Of a stretch of DNA of 64,000 nucleotides, positions 50,793 through 59,596 are shown piece after piece; within the stretch, counting starts at the first letter, position 1; each line of letters starts with the position of its first letter. The stretch covers positions 189,822-253,821 of the forward strand of contig NZ_CH672429.1 of the NCBI RefSeq assembly GCF_000153025.1. Reading direction: 5' to 3'. The stretch comes from Marinomonas sp. MED121. Its GTDB lineage: Bacteria > Pseudomonadota > Gammaproteobacteria > Pseudomonadales > Marinomonadaceae. A program made the position numbers and the translations under genes. The notes beneath the pieces are model-generated. The model had not been told where the DNA came from. It ran no database searches and worked only from the letters and a program-made list of their open reading frames with translations.

Positions 50793-52988
50793 CTAAACAA
50801 CCATCAAAAACTCACCAACTACAACCAACTCCTCACCTTCTTCAATCACAATCGGCGAGTAACCATAAGCATTGGTTTCTGGCTTTAGCAAAATTCTCTG
50901 GTTTACGAGCTCACCATCTTCAACAACCTTCTCACTCCCATACCTTTTCACCGTATAGGTGCCGCCATGATCTGGGTCTTCAATACTGTGATGTTGAACA
51001 AGAACAATCTTGCCATTACGACTGCCACCGGGATTGGCTTTGAACAGACAAATAGATCCATCGGGCACCACTTTGCTCATTGATTCACCCACCACATAAC
51101 AGGCAAATAATCCCTCTGATGGTTGAATATTATCTGGTAAGGCAATCCAATCAAGGTCTCCTATACTTTGCTGAGAACTAAAACCTCCTGCAGCTGCTTT
51201 AATATCGTACAAAGGAATGGCATTGACGAATGGTTTAACTTTATGAATAGGCATTACTTCAGGTTTCCTAATTTTCATTGCTTTCTCACCTGAAATTACC
51301 GCTATATGTCGCGATAAGTACTTTCTTAACTCTGGATCGCATGCATATAAATAGGTACCACGAATAGCTCTTAGCAGAATGGTTTTATAAATATTAATTA
51401 TATAGCTCTTAAGTTGAGCGGGGTCCTTTATTGATTGCTTACCGTTTTTATCAAAGTAGTTTTTTTCAATAATGACAATTTCATTTTTGATTGGATCAAA
51501 TGAAATCTCTGGGCCTAATATGACTCCGGTGTAATTTAGATCATAACCTTGAGTAGTATGTATGCAGCCTACCTCATCTATGGCACCCTTTTTATTAATC
51601 CAATCTAAATTAGTTGAATTCCACTTCAGACTTACATCACCAATATTAATGTCATAAACCGATTTATCATTATTTGATTTCCATGGCCATGCGAATCCTG
51701 CAACCAACCTAGCTAAACCATAGTGCTTTTCACACTCCTTTACCGCACAAATCATATCTGGTAATGATTCAAACATAAGCAGCTCATAGCCTTTATGACT
51801 AAAGACTGCATTGTGATCTAGCTTCAACTTAAATAACTGATCAATAAATGCTGAATACTGGTTTCCGCCTCTAGACCTAAACTGGGACTTCAATTCGGTA
51901 GTTTTTGTTTTTTTGTTTTGCTTAAGTTTATAAAAATCTTCGTGTAAAACATCTGATGGTTTGATTGATTGCATTTCATCATAAAACAACACTGTCTTTT
52001 TTGACTGCATAAGCACCCAATCAAGTTCACTACAGGTATGTTTATCTAGTTCAAGACGCTTACAAGTTTTATCAAAGCCACCAAAGTATGTTCCTAAATT
52101 CACTCTTCTTCTAAGGCGATGTGACTCATCTACCACAATTAAGTCTAGCTCTGACTTTACTGCCTCAGATGGTGACATAACCATTGCAGCTTTTAACCCT
52201 TTAATATTTCGAAATGCTTTTTTCAAAGTGTTACGAAAAGATGACATGGGAATCACTAAGGCAATCTTTGGATCTGGATACTTCTTTTTAAATGCACCTA
52301 CAAGTGATTTAAGAATGGATGTACTAGAATCTTCTACCTCATCTGCATATATAGGTTCTTCTGATAGCAGTAGCTTAAACAAATAAATAGCGAGAATGGT
52401 TTTACCAGTACCTGCACCACCTTCAGCAATCACAGTATCATGGTCATTATCAAGTAAACATCTAAGAATATTGATAACACCTTGTTCTTGCTCTATCGAC
52501 AAAGATTTATAAGGAGAGTACTTAAAAATATCAGAGTTATTCAAAGAGGGTAGCGAATGTATAACTATACCTTTAGCGCGAAGGTCATCCCATATACCTT
52601 CAAATATATTGTTATAGACTTCATTTTTTTGATAATAATTATGGTTAGCAATACCAAGGTTGCTGTTGATCAAATCGAATTGACCATCTGCTGCAATGTA
52701 TCGAATAAGCTTCGATTCTATGTCCAGTGCAGCAGATTTATTAAACTTATCACTACTAATTAGTTGTAAGCTATTTAGCTCACTTTTTTCTACATGGCTA
52801 AGGTGAGCTTTCATCCGAGAGGTAACATTGGTGCTTTCACCAATGTAAGCCAGTTTTTTCTTTTTCTTACCTCCACTCAATAAATAAACTACTGGCCACT
52901 GGTTTTTAGCAAAATGGTTATTTTGAAGATCCATTACACCATTATCACAAAAGCTGTACCGCTCAATTTTAAAGGAAGAATCGCTCAT
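50793..52988 (-). CDS. GIY-YIG / helicase (DUF2075) / S24-peptidase fusion
   Basis: This 731-residue protein has three parts. Residues about 31-105 are a GIY-YIG nuclease (VYLLSG, LAYIGEST, Glu92). About 160-560 is a DUF2075/SF1-like ATPase (Walker A GGAGTGKT at 190-197, Walker B LIVVDESH at 283-290, FRSRGGNQY, AIRGTYLYA). About 590-731 is a LexA/UmuD-type S24 peptidase with cleavage-site-like Ala600-Gly601, Ser636 in GESM and Lys681 in TVKRY. The cleavage-site to Ser spacing (36) fits LexA (35). So the protein probably cuts itself between helicase and peptidase. It is translated from the last base of the MazG-like stop codon region. Fusion of these three is rare in my experience; function as DNA-damage or infection sensor is inferred. 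Confidence 0.8.
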   Translation of the reverse strand: MSDSSFKIERYSFCDNGVMDLQNNHFAKNQWPVVYLLSGGKKKKKLAYIGESTNVTSRMKAHLSHVEKSELNSLQLISSDKFNKSAALDIESKLIRYIAADGQFDLINSNLGIANHNYYQKNEVYNNIFEGIWDDLRAKGIVIHSLPSLNNSDIFKYSPYKSLSIEQEQGVINILRCLLDNDHDTVIAEGGAGTGKTILAIYLFKLLLSEEPIYADEVEDSSTSILKSLVGAFKKKYPDPKIALVIPMSSFRNTLKKAFRNIKGLKAAMVMSPSEAVKSELDLIVVDESHRLRRRVNLGTYFGGFDKTCKRLELDKHTCSELDWVLMQSKKTVLFYDEMQSIKPSDVLHEDFYKLKQNKKTKTTELKSQFRSRGGNQYSAFIDQLFKLKLDHNAVFSHKGYELLMFESLPDMICAVKECEKHYGLARLVAGFAWPWKSNNDKSVYDINIGDVSLKWNSTNLDWINKKGAIDEVGCIHTTQGYDLNYTGVILGPEISFDPIKNEIVIIEKNYFDKNGKQSIKDPAQLKSYIINIYKTILLRAIRGTYLYACDPELRKYLSRHIAVISGEKAMKIRKPEVMPIHKVKPFVNAIPLYDIKAAAGGFSSQQSIGDLDWIALPDNIQPSEGLFACYVVGESMSKVVPDGSICLFKANPGGSRNGKIVLVQHHSIEDPDHGGTYTVKRYGSEKVVEDGELVNQRILLKPETNAYGYSPIVIEEGEELVVVGEFLMVV

Positions 52989-53365
52989 TAATCCTCACTC
53001 TTCTTCAGTTCTGTCTGATCATACTCTGTATATTTCTTAGCACTGCCCTTCACTAGATCAGCTGGATATTTGGCTTCATTCTTGAGCATTTTCTGCTCTA
53101 CAGCGTCTAGGATGTTGATATCGAGTTTGGTTGCTAGACGTAATAAATAAACTTGAACGTCTGCAATTTCATCAACAACAGCTTGTTTTTGCTCTGGGGT
53201 AAGGTTTTGAGATTGTGCTTCGGTAAGCCATTGAAAGCACTCAACCAGCTCTGAGGCTTCGACACTCAATGCCATAGAAAGGTTTTTCGGAGAATGGAAT
53301 TGATCCCAATCTCTCACATCTGCAAAATCCTGCAGTTTTGATTTAAGCGCTTCTAGCTTATCCAT
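52988..53365 (-). CDS. MazG-like nucleotide pyrophosphohydrolase
   Basis: This 125-residue protein has the MazG/RS21-C6 helical motif: SVEASELVECFQW with the Glu pair, then DEIADVQVYLLRLA. These enzymes hydrolyse NTPs or dNTPs. It is the first gene of the minus-strand operon, and its stop codon overlaps the next start. Its AT-rich neighbours and the other products suggest a role in infection response (nucleotide depletion), which is inference. Confidence 0.87.
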   Translation of the reverse strand: MDKLEALKSKLQDFADVRDWDQFHSPKNLSMALSVEASELVECFQWLTEAQSQNLTPEQKQAVVDEIADVQVYLLRLATKLDINILDAVEQKMLKNEAKYPADLVKGSAKKYTEYDQTELKKSED

Positions 53366-53787
53366 ACACTCTTTCCTTGATTCAACCTGATCGTTACTTT
53401 CTTCAAATTACTTTGAATCAAAAAGGATATAAAAGTAAGCGAGCTTCATTTTAACTAGGTATAACCCCCTTTATACGCCCCTCTCCTCCACATTTCAATG
53501 ACACTAAGTGACTGTCCCAGAAGATTTATTTGAGGGTTTCAAAAAATGAACCTCACTCTAGCTTGATCACTAAAAGCTATCTAAAGAGCTATCTAAAAAA
53601 CTCTTTAAAAACGAATACAACCCCCGCTTAAATCCCGCAAACAAGACCCCTCTCCTCCCTTCAATCGATTTCCCCTATAGCCCAAGTGCCAGACATTGCA
53701 TCCTTTTGTTTAAAAGCATCAACAACGTTTTTTTTGGAACGAACTGAAATGAGATAACACTGACATGGCTTACAAAGGTAAATAGAG
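53366..53787. other. Divergent intergenic region
   Basis: 422 bp without a gene. It must contain the promoter of the defence-like operon (minus strand) and that of the PI-PLC-like gene (plus). I see two C/T-rich segments (CCCCTCTCCTCC at about 53477 and near 53647) but no convincing -35/-10 or palindrome. Confidence 0.5.
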
Positions 53788-55038
53788 ATGAAAGAGGATT
53801 TAGTGAAGGTATTGAGTCAACTGGGAACGAGCACTCAAGGCAAGGTGGTTGAGCCTAAATTACCCATGGGAAGTAATTTGAATATTGGCTTTCAAGGGCC
53901 TCGTTTTTTAAACCGTACCCAAGCGGTGAGCACAGGCCATTTAGGGAACTGGATTAAGCATTTGGCCAGCCGTGGTGGGGTATTGGCAGATCGACCTTTG
54001 GCGACTTACACCTTACCTGGCGCCCACGATGCCATGACCTTTGCTTATAAAGGCAGCTTTTTTACCCGCAATATTGCCACCTTTGTACGCGGCGGCACTG
54101 TCACTCAAAGCCTCTCTTTGGTGGATCAATTTAAGGCGGGGATTCGCTACTTTGATATTCGGGTTAAAGAGGTAAAAGGCAAGCTTTACGGCTTTCATGG
54201 CAAGATCACTTTTAATCAGTTTGATGCAAAACAGGAGATCCGCAGGCTCTTTATTCTCTCAAGCTGTCGCAAAGAGCCCATCATAGTCAAGTTTGTTTAC
54301 AGTGGTAACGCCTTCCCTATTGTTAAGGAGATTGCGAATAGCTTTGCTAAAAACCTGATGCCCACCAAAGATTATTGGCATAAAGGGGTTGGTGAGTGCA
54401 TCAATCAGGGCAAGGTGATTTGTATCTTCCATAAGGCCAAGGACAAACACAGGTTAAAATGGGGCAATGTGGTGGATACCTTTGGGGATTATGGCAAACA
54501 CAAGCTTGGGGGCTTTTCTAACAAGCATTCTTTGAAAAAACATGATGAACACTTAAATAAGATGGTTGCTCAAGCGCCTACGGAAAAAGAGGAGATTCTC
54601 AAGGTGATGTCTTTGAATATCCCCTGTGTACAAACCGGCACTAAGAATATCCTAATGAATGCCCCAGGGTTATTGATTGAGGGGCTGATTGTGGTGGCGA
54701 CCGGGAGCTTGATTCGCCCCGGAGGGCAAATTCATCATGTGAGTAATATGCTGAGGGTTCCCCAGAAAAGCCGCTGGTTAGGCTTTTATAAAAGCGTGAA
54801 AGACATAGAAAAGCACCAAGGGGTGAAAGAGATTAATCAGTCCTTTGTGTTAAAGCTCAATGCCTTGGTGGATTCTTGGTATCAGATCATGTACCAGCAA
54901 ACCTATGGGGTGAAAAAAGCCTTGCCTGTGGCGGATCAGATTATGTCGCAAGTCTCGGGTGTAGTGGGCATGGATTTTGTGGGCGAGAAGAAGCAATTGA
55001 TCCTTGAGTTGATTGAAGTGAACAATCGGGACTTTTAG
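53788..55038 (+). CDS. PI-PLC-X-like phosphodiesterase
   Basis: This 416-residue protein has the X domain of phosphatidylinositol-specific phospholipase C: LPGAHDAMTF (His80), GIRYFDIRV at 118-126, and GFHGKIT (His137), with the His pair as the expected general acid/base. No signal peptide or membrane anchor is visible. The C-terminal third (from about 250) has no known domain. Start ATG 53788 follows AGAG. Substrate may be a phospholipid or another phosphodiester; bacterial PI-PLCs are usually secreted, so a cytoplasmic protein is noteworthy. Confidence 0.82.
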   Translation: MKEDLVKVLSQLGTSTQGKVVEPKLPMGSNLNIGFQGPRFLNRTQAVSTGHLGNWIKHLASRGGVLADRPLATYTLPGAHDAMTFAYKGSFFTRNIATFVRGGTVTQSLSLVDQFKAGIRYFDIRVKEVKGKLYGFHGKITFNQFDAKQEIRRLFILSSCRKEPIIVKFVYSGNAFPIVKEIANSFAKNLMPTKDYWHKGVGECINQGKVICIFHKAKDKHRLKWGNVVDTFGDYGKHKLGGFSNKHSLKKHDEHLNKMVAQAPTEKEEILKVMSLNIPCVQTGTKNILMNAPGLLIEGLIVVATGSLIRPGGQIHHVSNMLRVPQKSRWLGFYKSVKDIEKHQGVKEINQSFVLKLNALVDSWYQIMYQQTYGVKKALPVADQIMSQVSGVVGMDFVGEKKQLILELIEVNNRDF

Positions 55039-55113
55039 TTGGGCGTTTAAAAAGCGTTTTATTCGCTCTTTATTAACTTTTTATAAGCTCTTATTATCTC
55101 TTGATGAAAGAAG

Positions 55114-55408
55114 TGCCATCCTGCTTAAGGAACCTACGAATAAGTCCTCCCGCCTCAGCGTGTGGATAAAAGCCGCTAGATTTATGGCGAGGAGCGCAAC
55201 TTAATAGTGATTCTATTGATAAGGTCCTCAATGTAAAGATAGCGCTTTTAGACCACGCCCTTCGGGTCTTTCAGAAAAAGTAACACCCTGTGTTGTCACT
55301 TCTCGAAAGGTACCTACATTACGTCAAAGTAACGCCTTGCGTGATACTTTTTCTGATAAGACTGAGAAGAGGTGACTTAATCGCAGGTTCCTTAATTGCA
55401 GGATGGCA
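55114..55408. repeat. MITE-like repeat with inverted ends
   Basis: Arms TGCCATCCTGC-TTAAGGAACCT (55114-55135) and AGGTTCCTTAATTGCAGGATGGCA (55385-55408) are inverted copies differing by two bases. The internal 250 bp encode nothing I can find and hold nested short inverted sequences (AGAAAAAGTAAC / GATACTTTTTCT). A partial copy of the left half is at 18001-18058. Lies in the 495-bp gap 55039-55533. Confidence 0.75.
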
Positions 55409-55533
55409 TTTTTTATTGATGAGGCTAAGCCACTGAAGCTGATAAAAACACTGTATGTTCAAACAGTAATTTATTTGTTATTTTAGCCGTACCGCAATTT
55501 CTCATTTTTAGATAATGCACTCAAGGAAACTCA

Positions 55534-56088
55534 ATGCCACAGCCCAACTCCCCTATCCTCATCCAATATTACAAAACCAATTATGCTGAGTTTATCTTGG
55601 GGGCTTATGAGGGTGAGCTTTGTATGTTGGACTACCGCTACCGTAAATCTCGCGATGCGGTGGATGCAAGATTGCAGCGTTTGCTCAAAGCGGATTATGT
55701 TGAGATAGCAGATACCTCGACACAGGTGCCGGTATTTGAACAAACCAAGGTGCAACTTGAAGCCTACTTTTTAGGTGAGCGTAAAACATTTGATTTACCC
55801 CTCTTGTTAGTGGGTAGCGAATTCCAGCAAGGTGTATGGCGCGCATTATTAGATGTGCCCTATGGTGAGACGGCAAGCTATTTGGAATTATCTAAGCGCT
55901 TAAATAATGAAAAAGCGATTCGTGCGGTGGCCAGTGCCAATGGGGCTAATGCCATTTCGATTATCGTGCCTTGTCATCGTATTATTGGTTCTAAGGGGGA
56001 GCTGGTGGGTTATGCTGGCGGCTTGCCCCTAAAAAAACGTTTGCTGGATTTAGAGCAAGCGAGATTTGTACAGGAGACTCTTTTTTAA
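55534..56088 (+). CDS. ogt: Methylated-DNA--protein-cysteine methyltransferase
   Basis: This 184-residue protein has the active-site motif IVPCHRIIG with Cys147, preceded by the helix-turn-helix-like RAVASANGANAISI region. It transfers methyl from O6-methylguanine (or O4-methylthymine) to that Cys. The length fits Ogt-type proteins with an N-terminal domain. It is a single gene. Start ATG 55534 follows AAGGAAACTC. Confidence 0.93.
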   Translation: MPQPNSPILIQYYKTNYAEFILGAYEGELCMLDYRYRKSRDAVDARLQRLLKADYVEIADTSTQVPVFEQTKVQLEAYFLGERKTFDLPLLLVGSEFQQGVWRALLDVPYGETASYLELSKRLNNEKAIRAVASANGANAISIIVPCHRIIGSKGELVGYAGGLPLKKRLLDLEQARFVQETLF

Positions 56089-56663
56089 AGAACGTATTTA
56101 AGCTCTTCTTTAAAGAGTCGTTTTCATGGCATTTGGTCTTATTTAGCGTTTTTTAGTTTATAGCCACTTTTCTTACCGCTTTTCCCTTTTATTCTTTCAT
56201 TTCATTTGAGCTCATTTTACAGGGCTCTTTTTTCATTTTTTTATCTTTTAAAAATTAATTTTTAATGACACAGGTTTTCAAGCCAAAAAAAGGGCTTTTT
56301 GCCCCCTCATAATCAGCATTTTTACAAAAAACCTTTAAAAACTGAATATCCCCTCATTTTCCTCTAGCATTGTGGCTACTTTATTGTTTTTACTAACATT
56401 TGTTTTACTTAATACTTTAAGTTACAAGGTGTTTTTAATTTAGTATATGAGCAAAAACTTATGTATGAATAGGTATTATTCGCATTCGTTATGCTTTTAT
56501 TTTTTACGTTTTCCAGCAAGATGCCCGCTGGTTACTTATTGATCTTAAAGTGATTTTTAGTTTTGTAAATTCAATAAATTAAATTCATTTTAAAACCACG
56601 TTTACCTAGCATTTACTTTCATATTGATAGAGTGCAGGTAACTCGATATGGATATGATGATAA
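56089..56663. other. AT-rich intergenic region
   Basis: 575 bp with no coding frame I can support. It is rich in T and A runs and includes a small hairpin (GGGC-TTTTT-GCCC, around 56290) that could end the ogt transcript. The promoter for the two-component genes must be in its right part. Confidence 0.45.
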
Positions 56664-57377
56664 ATGTTAGAACAATTTAAACAAACGCCTTTGCTCGTCT
56701 TAATTGTTGAAGACAACACTGCTTTAGCTGCCAATATCATTGAGAGCTTAAAGGAATTTAACATTGAGTGTGATTACGCTAAAAATGGTATTCAAGCACT
56801 CAGCCTCGCTCAGCTTTATCAGTTCGATGTCATTATCTCTGACATTTTAATGCCTGCTATGGATGGCATTACTATTTGTAGAAAATTGCGCGCGTTAGAC
56901 GTTACCACCCCCATCTTATTATTAACGGCTTTAGGTCACATTGAAGATAAGGTCACAGGCTTTAGTGTGGGGGCTGACGATTATTTGGTGAAACCCTTTG
57001 AAATGCTGGAGCTAGTTGCCAGAATCCGCTCCTTATCGGAAAAGCAACGTATCAACCCTTCTCGTCTGGTGGTGGAGGACCTTCAAGTAGACCTTAAAAC
57101 CCATACGGTATCTCGGGCGGGTAAGCCTATCTTTTTATCCCCCACTTGTTGGGAGCTATTAGTATTTTTAATGCGAAAAAGCCCCAGTCTGGTGAGTAAG
57201 GAGCAAATAGAGCAGCACCTTTGGCGGCATAATGGTACCCCAGAAACCGATGTCACCAAGGTGCACCTTTATCGTTTACGACAAGCGATTGATAAGTCAT
57301 TTGATTGCCCCTTATTGCATACGATTCGAGGCCAAGGGGTTGTGCTAGGGAGACGTCATGTTAAAGCCAGCGCATAG
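56664..57377 (+). CDS. OmpR-family response regulator
   Basis: This 237-residue protein has a receiver domain with the acidic pocket VEDN, phosphoacceptor Asp60 (IISDILMP) and Lys in LVKPFE, then a winged-helix DNA-binding domain ending HTIRGQGVVLGRR. It overlaps the kinase gene by 20 bp, so the two are translationally coupled. It is a paralogue of the pair at 24173-26039. Target genes are unknown. Confidence 0.92.
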   Translation: MLEQFKQTPLLVLIVEDNTALAANIIESLKEFNIECDYAKNGIQALSLAQLYQFDVIISDILMPAMDGITICRKLRALDVTTPILLLTALGHIEDKVTGFSVGADDYLVKPFEMLELVARIRSLSEKQRINPSRLVVEDLQVDLKTHTVSRAGKPIFLSPTCWELLVFLMRKSPSLVSKEQIEQHLWRHNGTPETDVTKVHLYRLRQAIDKSFDCPLLHTIRGQGVVLGRRHVKASA

Positions 57378-58590
57378 TTTAAGAACACTCTTTAGTGTAT
57401 ATCTGGTAATTTCATTTGCCATCATTTTAGCATTTGGGGCCTTTGTCCATGAATCCATTCAAAAAAACGCCACTGAAAATGCGATTGAAATCAGCTTAAA
57501 AGCATTAGCAAAAAAACAAGATAGCGGCGCCGATAGCCAATTAACTAGCCCGTATTTAGGCCGCTTGAGCTTGTATTTAAACTGGTCGTTAGCCCCAAAA
57601 ACCGCCAGGGTGAAGTTTGATCTAGCCAATCTCAATGAAAATGAAATTAGCATGAGCTATTTGGATGAGCATACCTTAAGTGCGCTGCTGCCCTATCGTA
57701 ATAGCCAAAATCGTATTCTCTACTATTTATTGGAAGTGGATAAAAAAGACCTGCCTGATGCAACCCAAGGCATTAATGAAGGCTTGCTCTTATACATTTT
57801 AGCGACGTTATTTTTGATGTTACTGATTGCTTATTTGCTGACTAAAAATGTGATTAAACCCCTTAACTCCTTAGCGGAATTTGCCAAGCAAAACGAGGTA
57901 GGTAATAGTGCCATTCCCGATACCTTGGCTAATCGCATTGATGAGATTGGCGATGTGGCACGAGCGTTAAATCATTCATTACATAATATTCGTCAACAAC
58001 AAAACCGTGAGAAGCATTTTTTACAAAATGCCAGCCACGAGTTAAGAAGCCCTTTGGCAACCATAGGCAGTGCCTTGCATGTGATTAATTTGCGTCAAAC
58101 CAAAGGCATTAGTTTTGAAAGTCAGTTATTACAAATTAAGCGCTGCTATCAGCAGATGACCCAGTTAACCCAAGCGCTTTTATGGCTATCAAAAGAAGAG
58201 AAAAGTCTGCAAACCAGCGAGTTTAATGTCTCTGAGTTGATAGAGTTTCATCTTATGCAGTTAGAGCATTTAATCACTAATAAAGCCATTGAGGTGGTGT
58301 TTAAACGCGACAATATCTTGATTGATGAAGCCCGTGCTCTGGTGGATGTGGTGGTGAGTAACTTGATCCGTAATGCTTTTGAAAATAGCTCGGGGGGGAA
58401 GATTATTTTGCACCATACCAAGTCGGGGTTTTCTATTTCCAATCCGATTTATAAAGAAGCCTCATCACATTCTCAGAATCAAGGTTTTGGGCTGGGTTTG
58501 CATTTGGTGAATAAGGTAACGCAAAAGCAAAATTGGCAGTTATTAATCCATGAAAGCGAGCAGCAGATGGATGTTCAGGTCAATTGGTGA
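57358..58590 (+). CDS. Sensor histidine kinase
   Basis: This 410-residue kinase has membrane segments at about 12-30 and 142-162, an intervening sensor region of roughly 110 residues, a HAMP-like segment (NVIKPLNSLAEF), the phosphoacceptor His227 in NASHELRSPLA, N-box SNLIRNAFEN, and G-box QGFGLGLHLV. It starts inside the response-regulator gene with AGGGAG before the ATG. No ligand can be inferred. Confidence 0.9.
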   Translation: MLKPAHSLRTLFSVYLVISFAIILAFGAFVHESIQKNATENAIEISLKALAKKQDSGADSQLTSPYLGRLSLYLNWSLAPKTARVKFDLANLNENEISMSYLDEHTLSALLPYRNSQNRILYYLLEVDKKDLPDATQGINEGLLLYILATLFLMLLIAYLLTKNVIKPLNSLAEFAKQNEVGNSAIPDTLANRIDEIGDVARALNHSLHNIRQQQNREKHFLQNASHELRSPLATIGSALHVINLRQTKGISFESQLLQIKRCYQQMTQLTQALLWLSKEEKSLQTSEFNVSELIEFHLMQLEHLITNKAIEVVFKRDNILIDEARALVDVVVSNLIRNAFENSSGGKIILHHTKSGFSISNPIYKEASSHSQNQGFGLGLHLVNKVTQKQNWQLLIHESEQQMDVQVNW

Positions 58591-58591
58591 G

Positions 58592-58660
58592 TTTATTTAT
58601 TAGGCAATTTATTAGGCAATCTATCAGACAACTTATCAGGCAATGTATCAGGCGATCTAG
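58592..58660. repeat. Imperfect 12-bp tandem repeat
   Basis: The unit TTATTAGGCAAT recurs about five times with changes (TATCAGACAACT, TATCAGGCAATG) straight after the kinase stop codon. No gene. Confidence 0.7.
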
Positions 58661-58699
58661 CAACCGATTAATGAGTGAGTGAAACCGTTAAGGAATTGC

Positions 58700-59362
58700 T
58701 CATTCAGCATCAATTAAACCAATGTGATAATTTTGCATCAGGGCTTGAATCTCTTGTTGATACTCAGGTGACACATAGGGGCTTTCTAGTTGGAGCACCT
58801 GATGCATGCCCCCTTCTACCATGTGTTTGCTAATGCTTTGCCCCTCTTCTAAAACACAAGATTGCAAGAAGGCAAACCAGCCGGTGACATTGATCCAGGT
58901 ATTGGTCACTAAACCTCGTCGCTGCATTGGCGTTATCTTAATAATGCCCGCCTCATTTAAGCCAAGATAAACAGCATCGAGTTTTTGTAAACAGGTATGA
59001 TAAAAGGCTTTATAACGCACTTGTAAAGCGGGGTTGGTGGTGAGTAATTGGCTTAAATTGAGGTGGATAAAACGATACTGCCACAGGCTTTCAAACACCC
59101 CGAGCATGACGCTATATTTATCTTCCAGGGTCATTTTATCATCTACATTCGCACCTTTTGGAAGGGTGAGAGCCGCTTCTATTTGGGCTTCATGCTGTAA
59201 AAAAAGCTGGTAGATGATGTCCTGTTTATTTTTAAAGTGATAATACAAGTTCCCCGTCGACATCCCCATATGGGCCGCCAGATGATTGGTGCTCACCTTA
59301 TGCTCACCCTCCTCATTAAATAGGGCTAGCGCAGCAGTTAAAATACGATCTCTTGTCTTCAT
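58700..59362 (-). CDS. TetR-family transcriptional regulator
   Basis: This 220-residue protein has the TetR helix-turn-helix: TAALALFNEEGEHKVSTNHLAAHMGMSTGNLYYHF. I chose the ATG giving MKTRDRIL at 59362, the usual start for the family; an upstream in-frame ATG is at 59410. It is divergent from the aldehyde dehydrogenase gene, and a perfect palindrome between the two genes (59534-59551) fits its operator. It probably represses the neighbouring oxidation genes in response to a ligand such as a long-chain aldehyde or fatty acyl compound, which is inference. Confidence 0.87.
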   Translation of the reverse strand: MKTRDRILTAALALFNEEGEHKVSTNHLAAHMGMSTGNLYYHFKNKQDIIYQLFLQHEAQIEAALTLPKGANVDDKMTLEDKYSVMLGVFESLWQYRFIHLNLSQLLTTNPALQVRYKAFYHTCLQKLDAVYLGLNEAGIIKITPMQRRGLVTNTWINVTGWFAFLQSCVLEEGQSISKHMVEGGMHQVLQLESPYVSPEYQQEIQALMQNYHIGLIDAE

Positions 59363-59533
59363 TGTTAACTCGGTACTCCCCTTTTCAATTAAAAGGCGGA
59401 TAAAAGGCATTTAGTGTTGATTGCGCTTAAGACAAACATTAAATGCACTTAAGATAAACATTAAATGAGCTCTATGAGCCATTAAACCATACACTTTAGT
59501 TATATCAGATTATCATAGCATACGTATTGCAAA

Positions 59534-59551
59534 TTAGAGTATTTACTCTAA
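59534..59551. promoter_or_regulatory. Candidate TetR operator
   Basis: TTAGAGTA and TACTCTAA are perfect 8-bp inverted arms around TT. It lies in the divergent gap between the TetR gene and the aldehyde dehydrogenase gene, the usual site for TetR-family control. Confidence 0.7.
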
Positions 59552-59596
59552 ACTGGATTTCATTGTTTATTTTTAAGCCATTTTTTGGAGCCTAAC

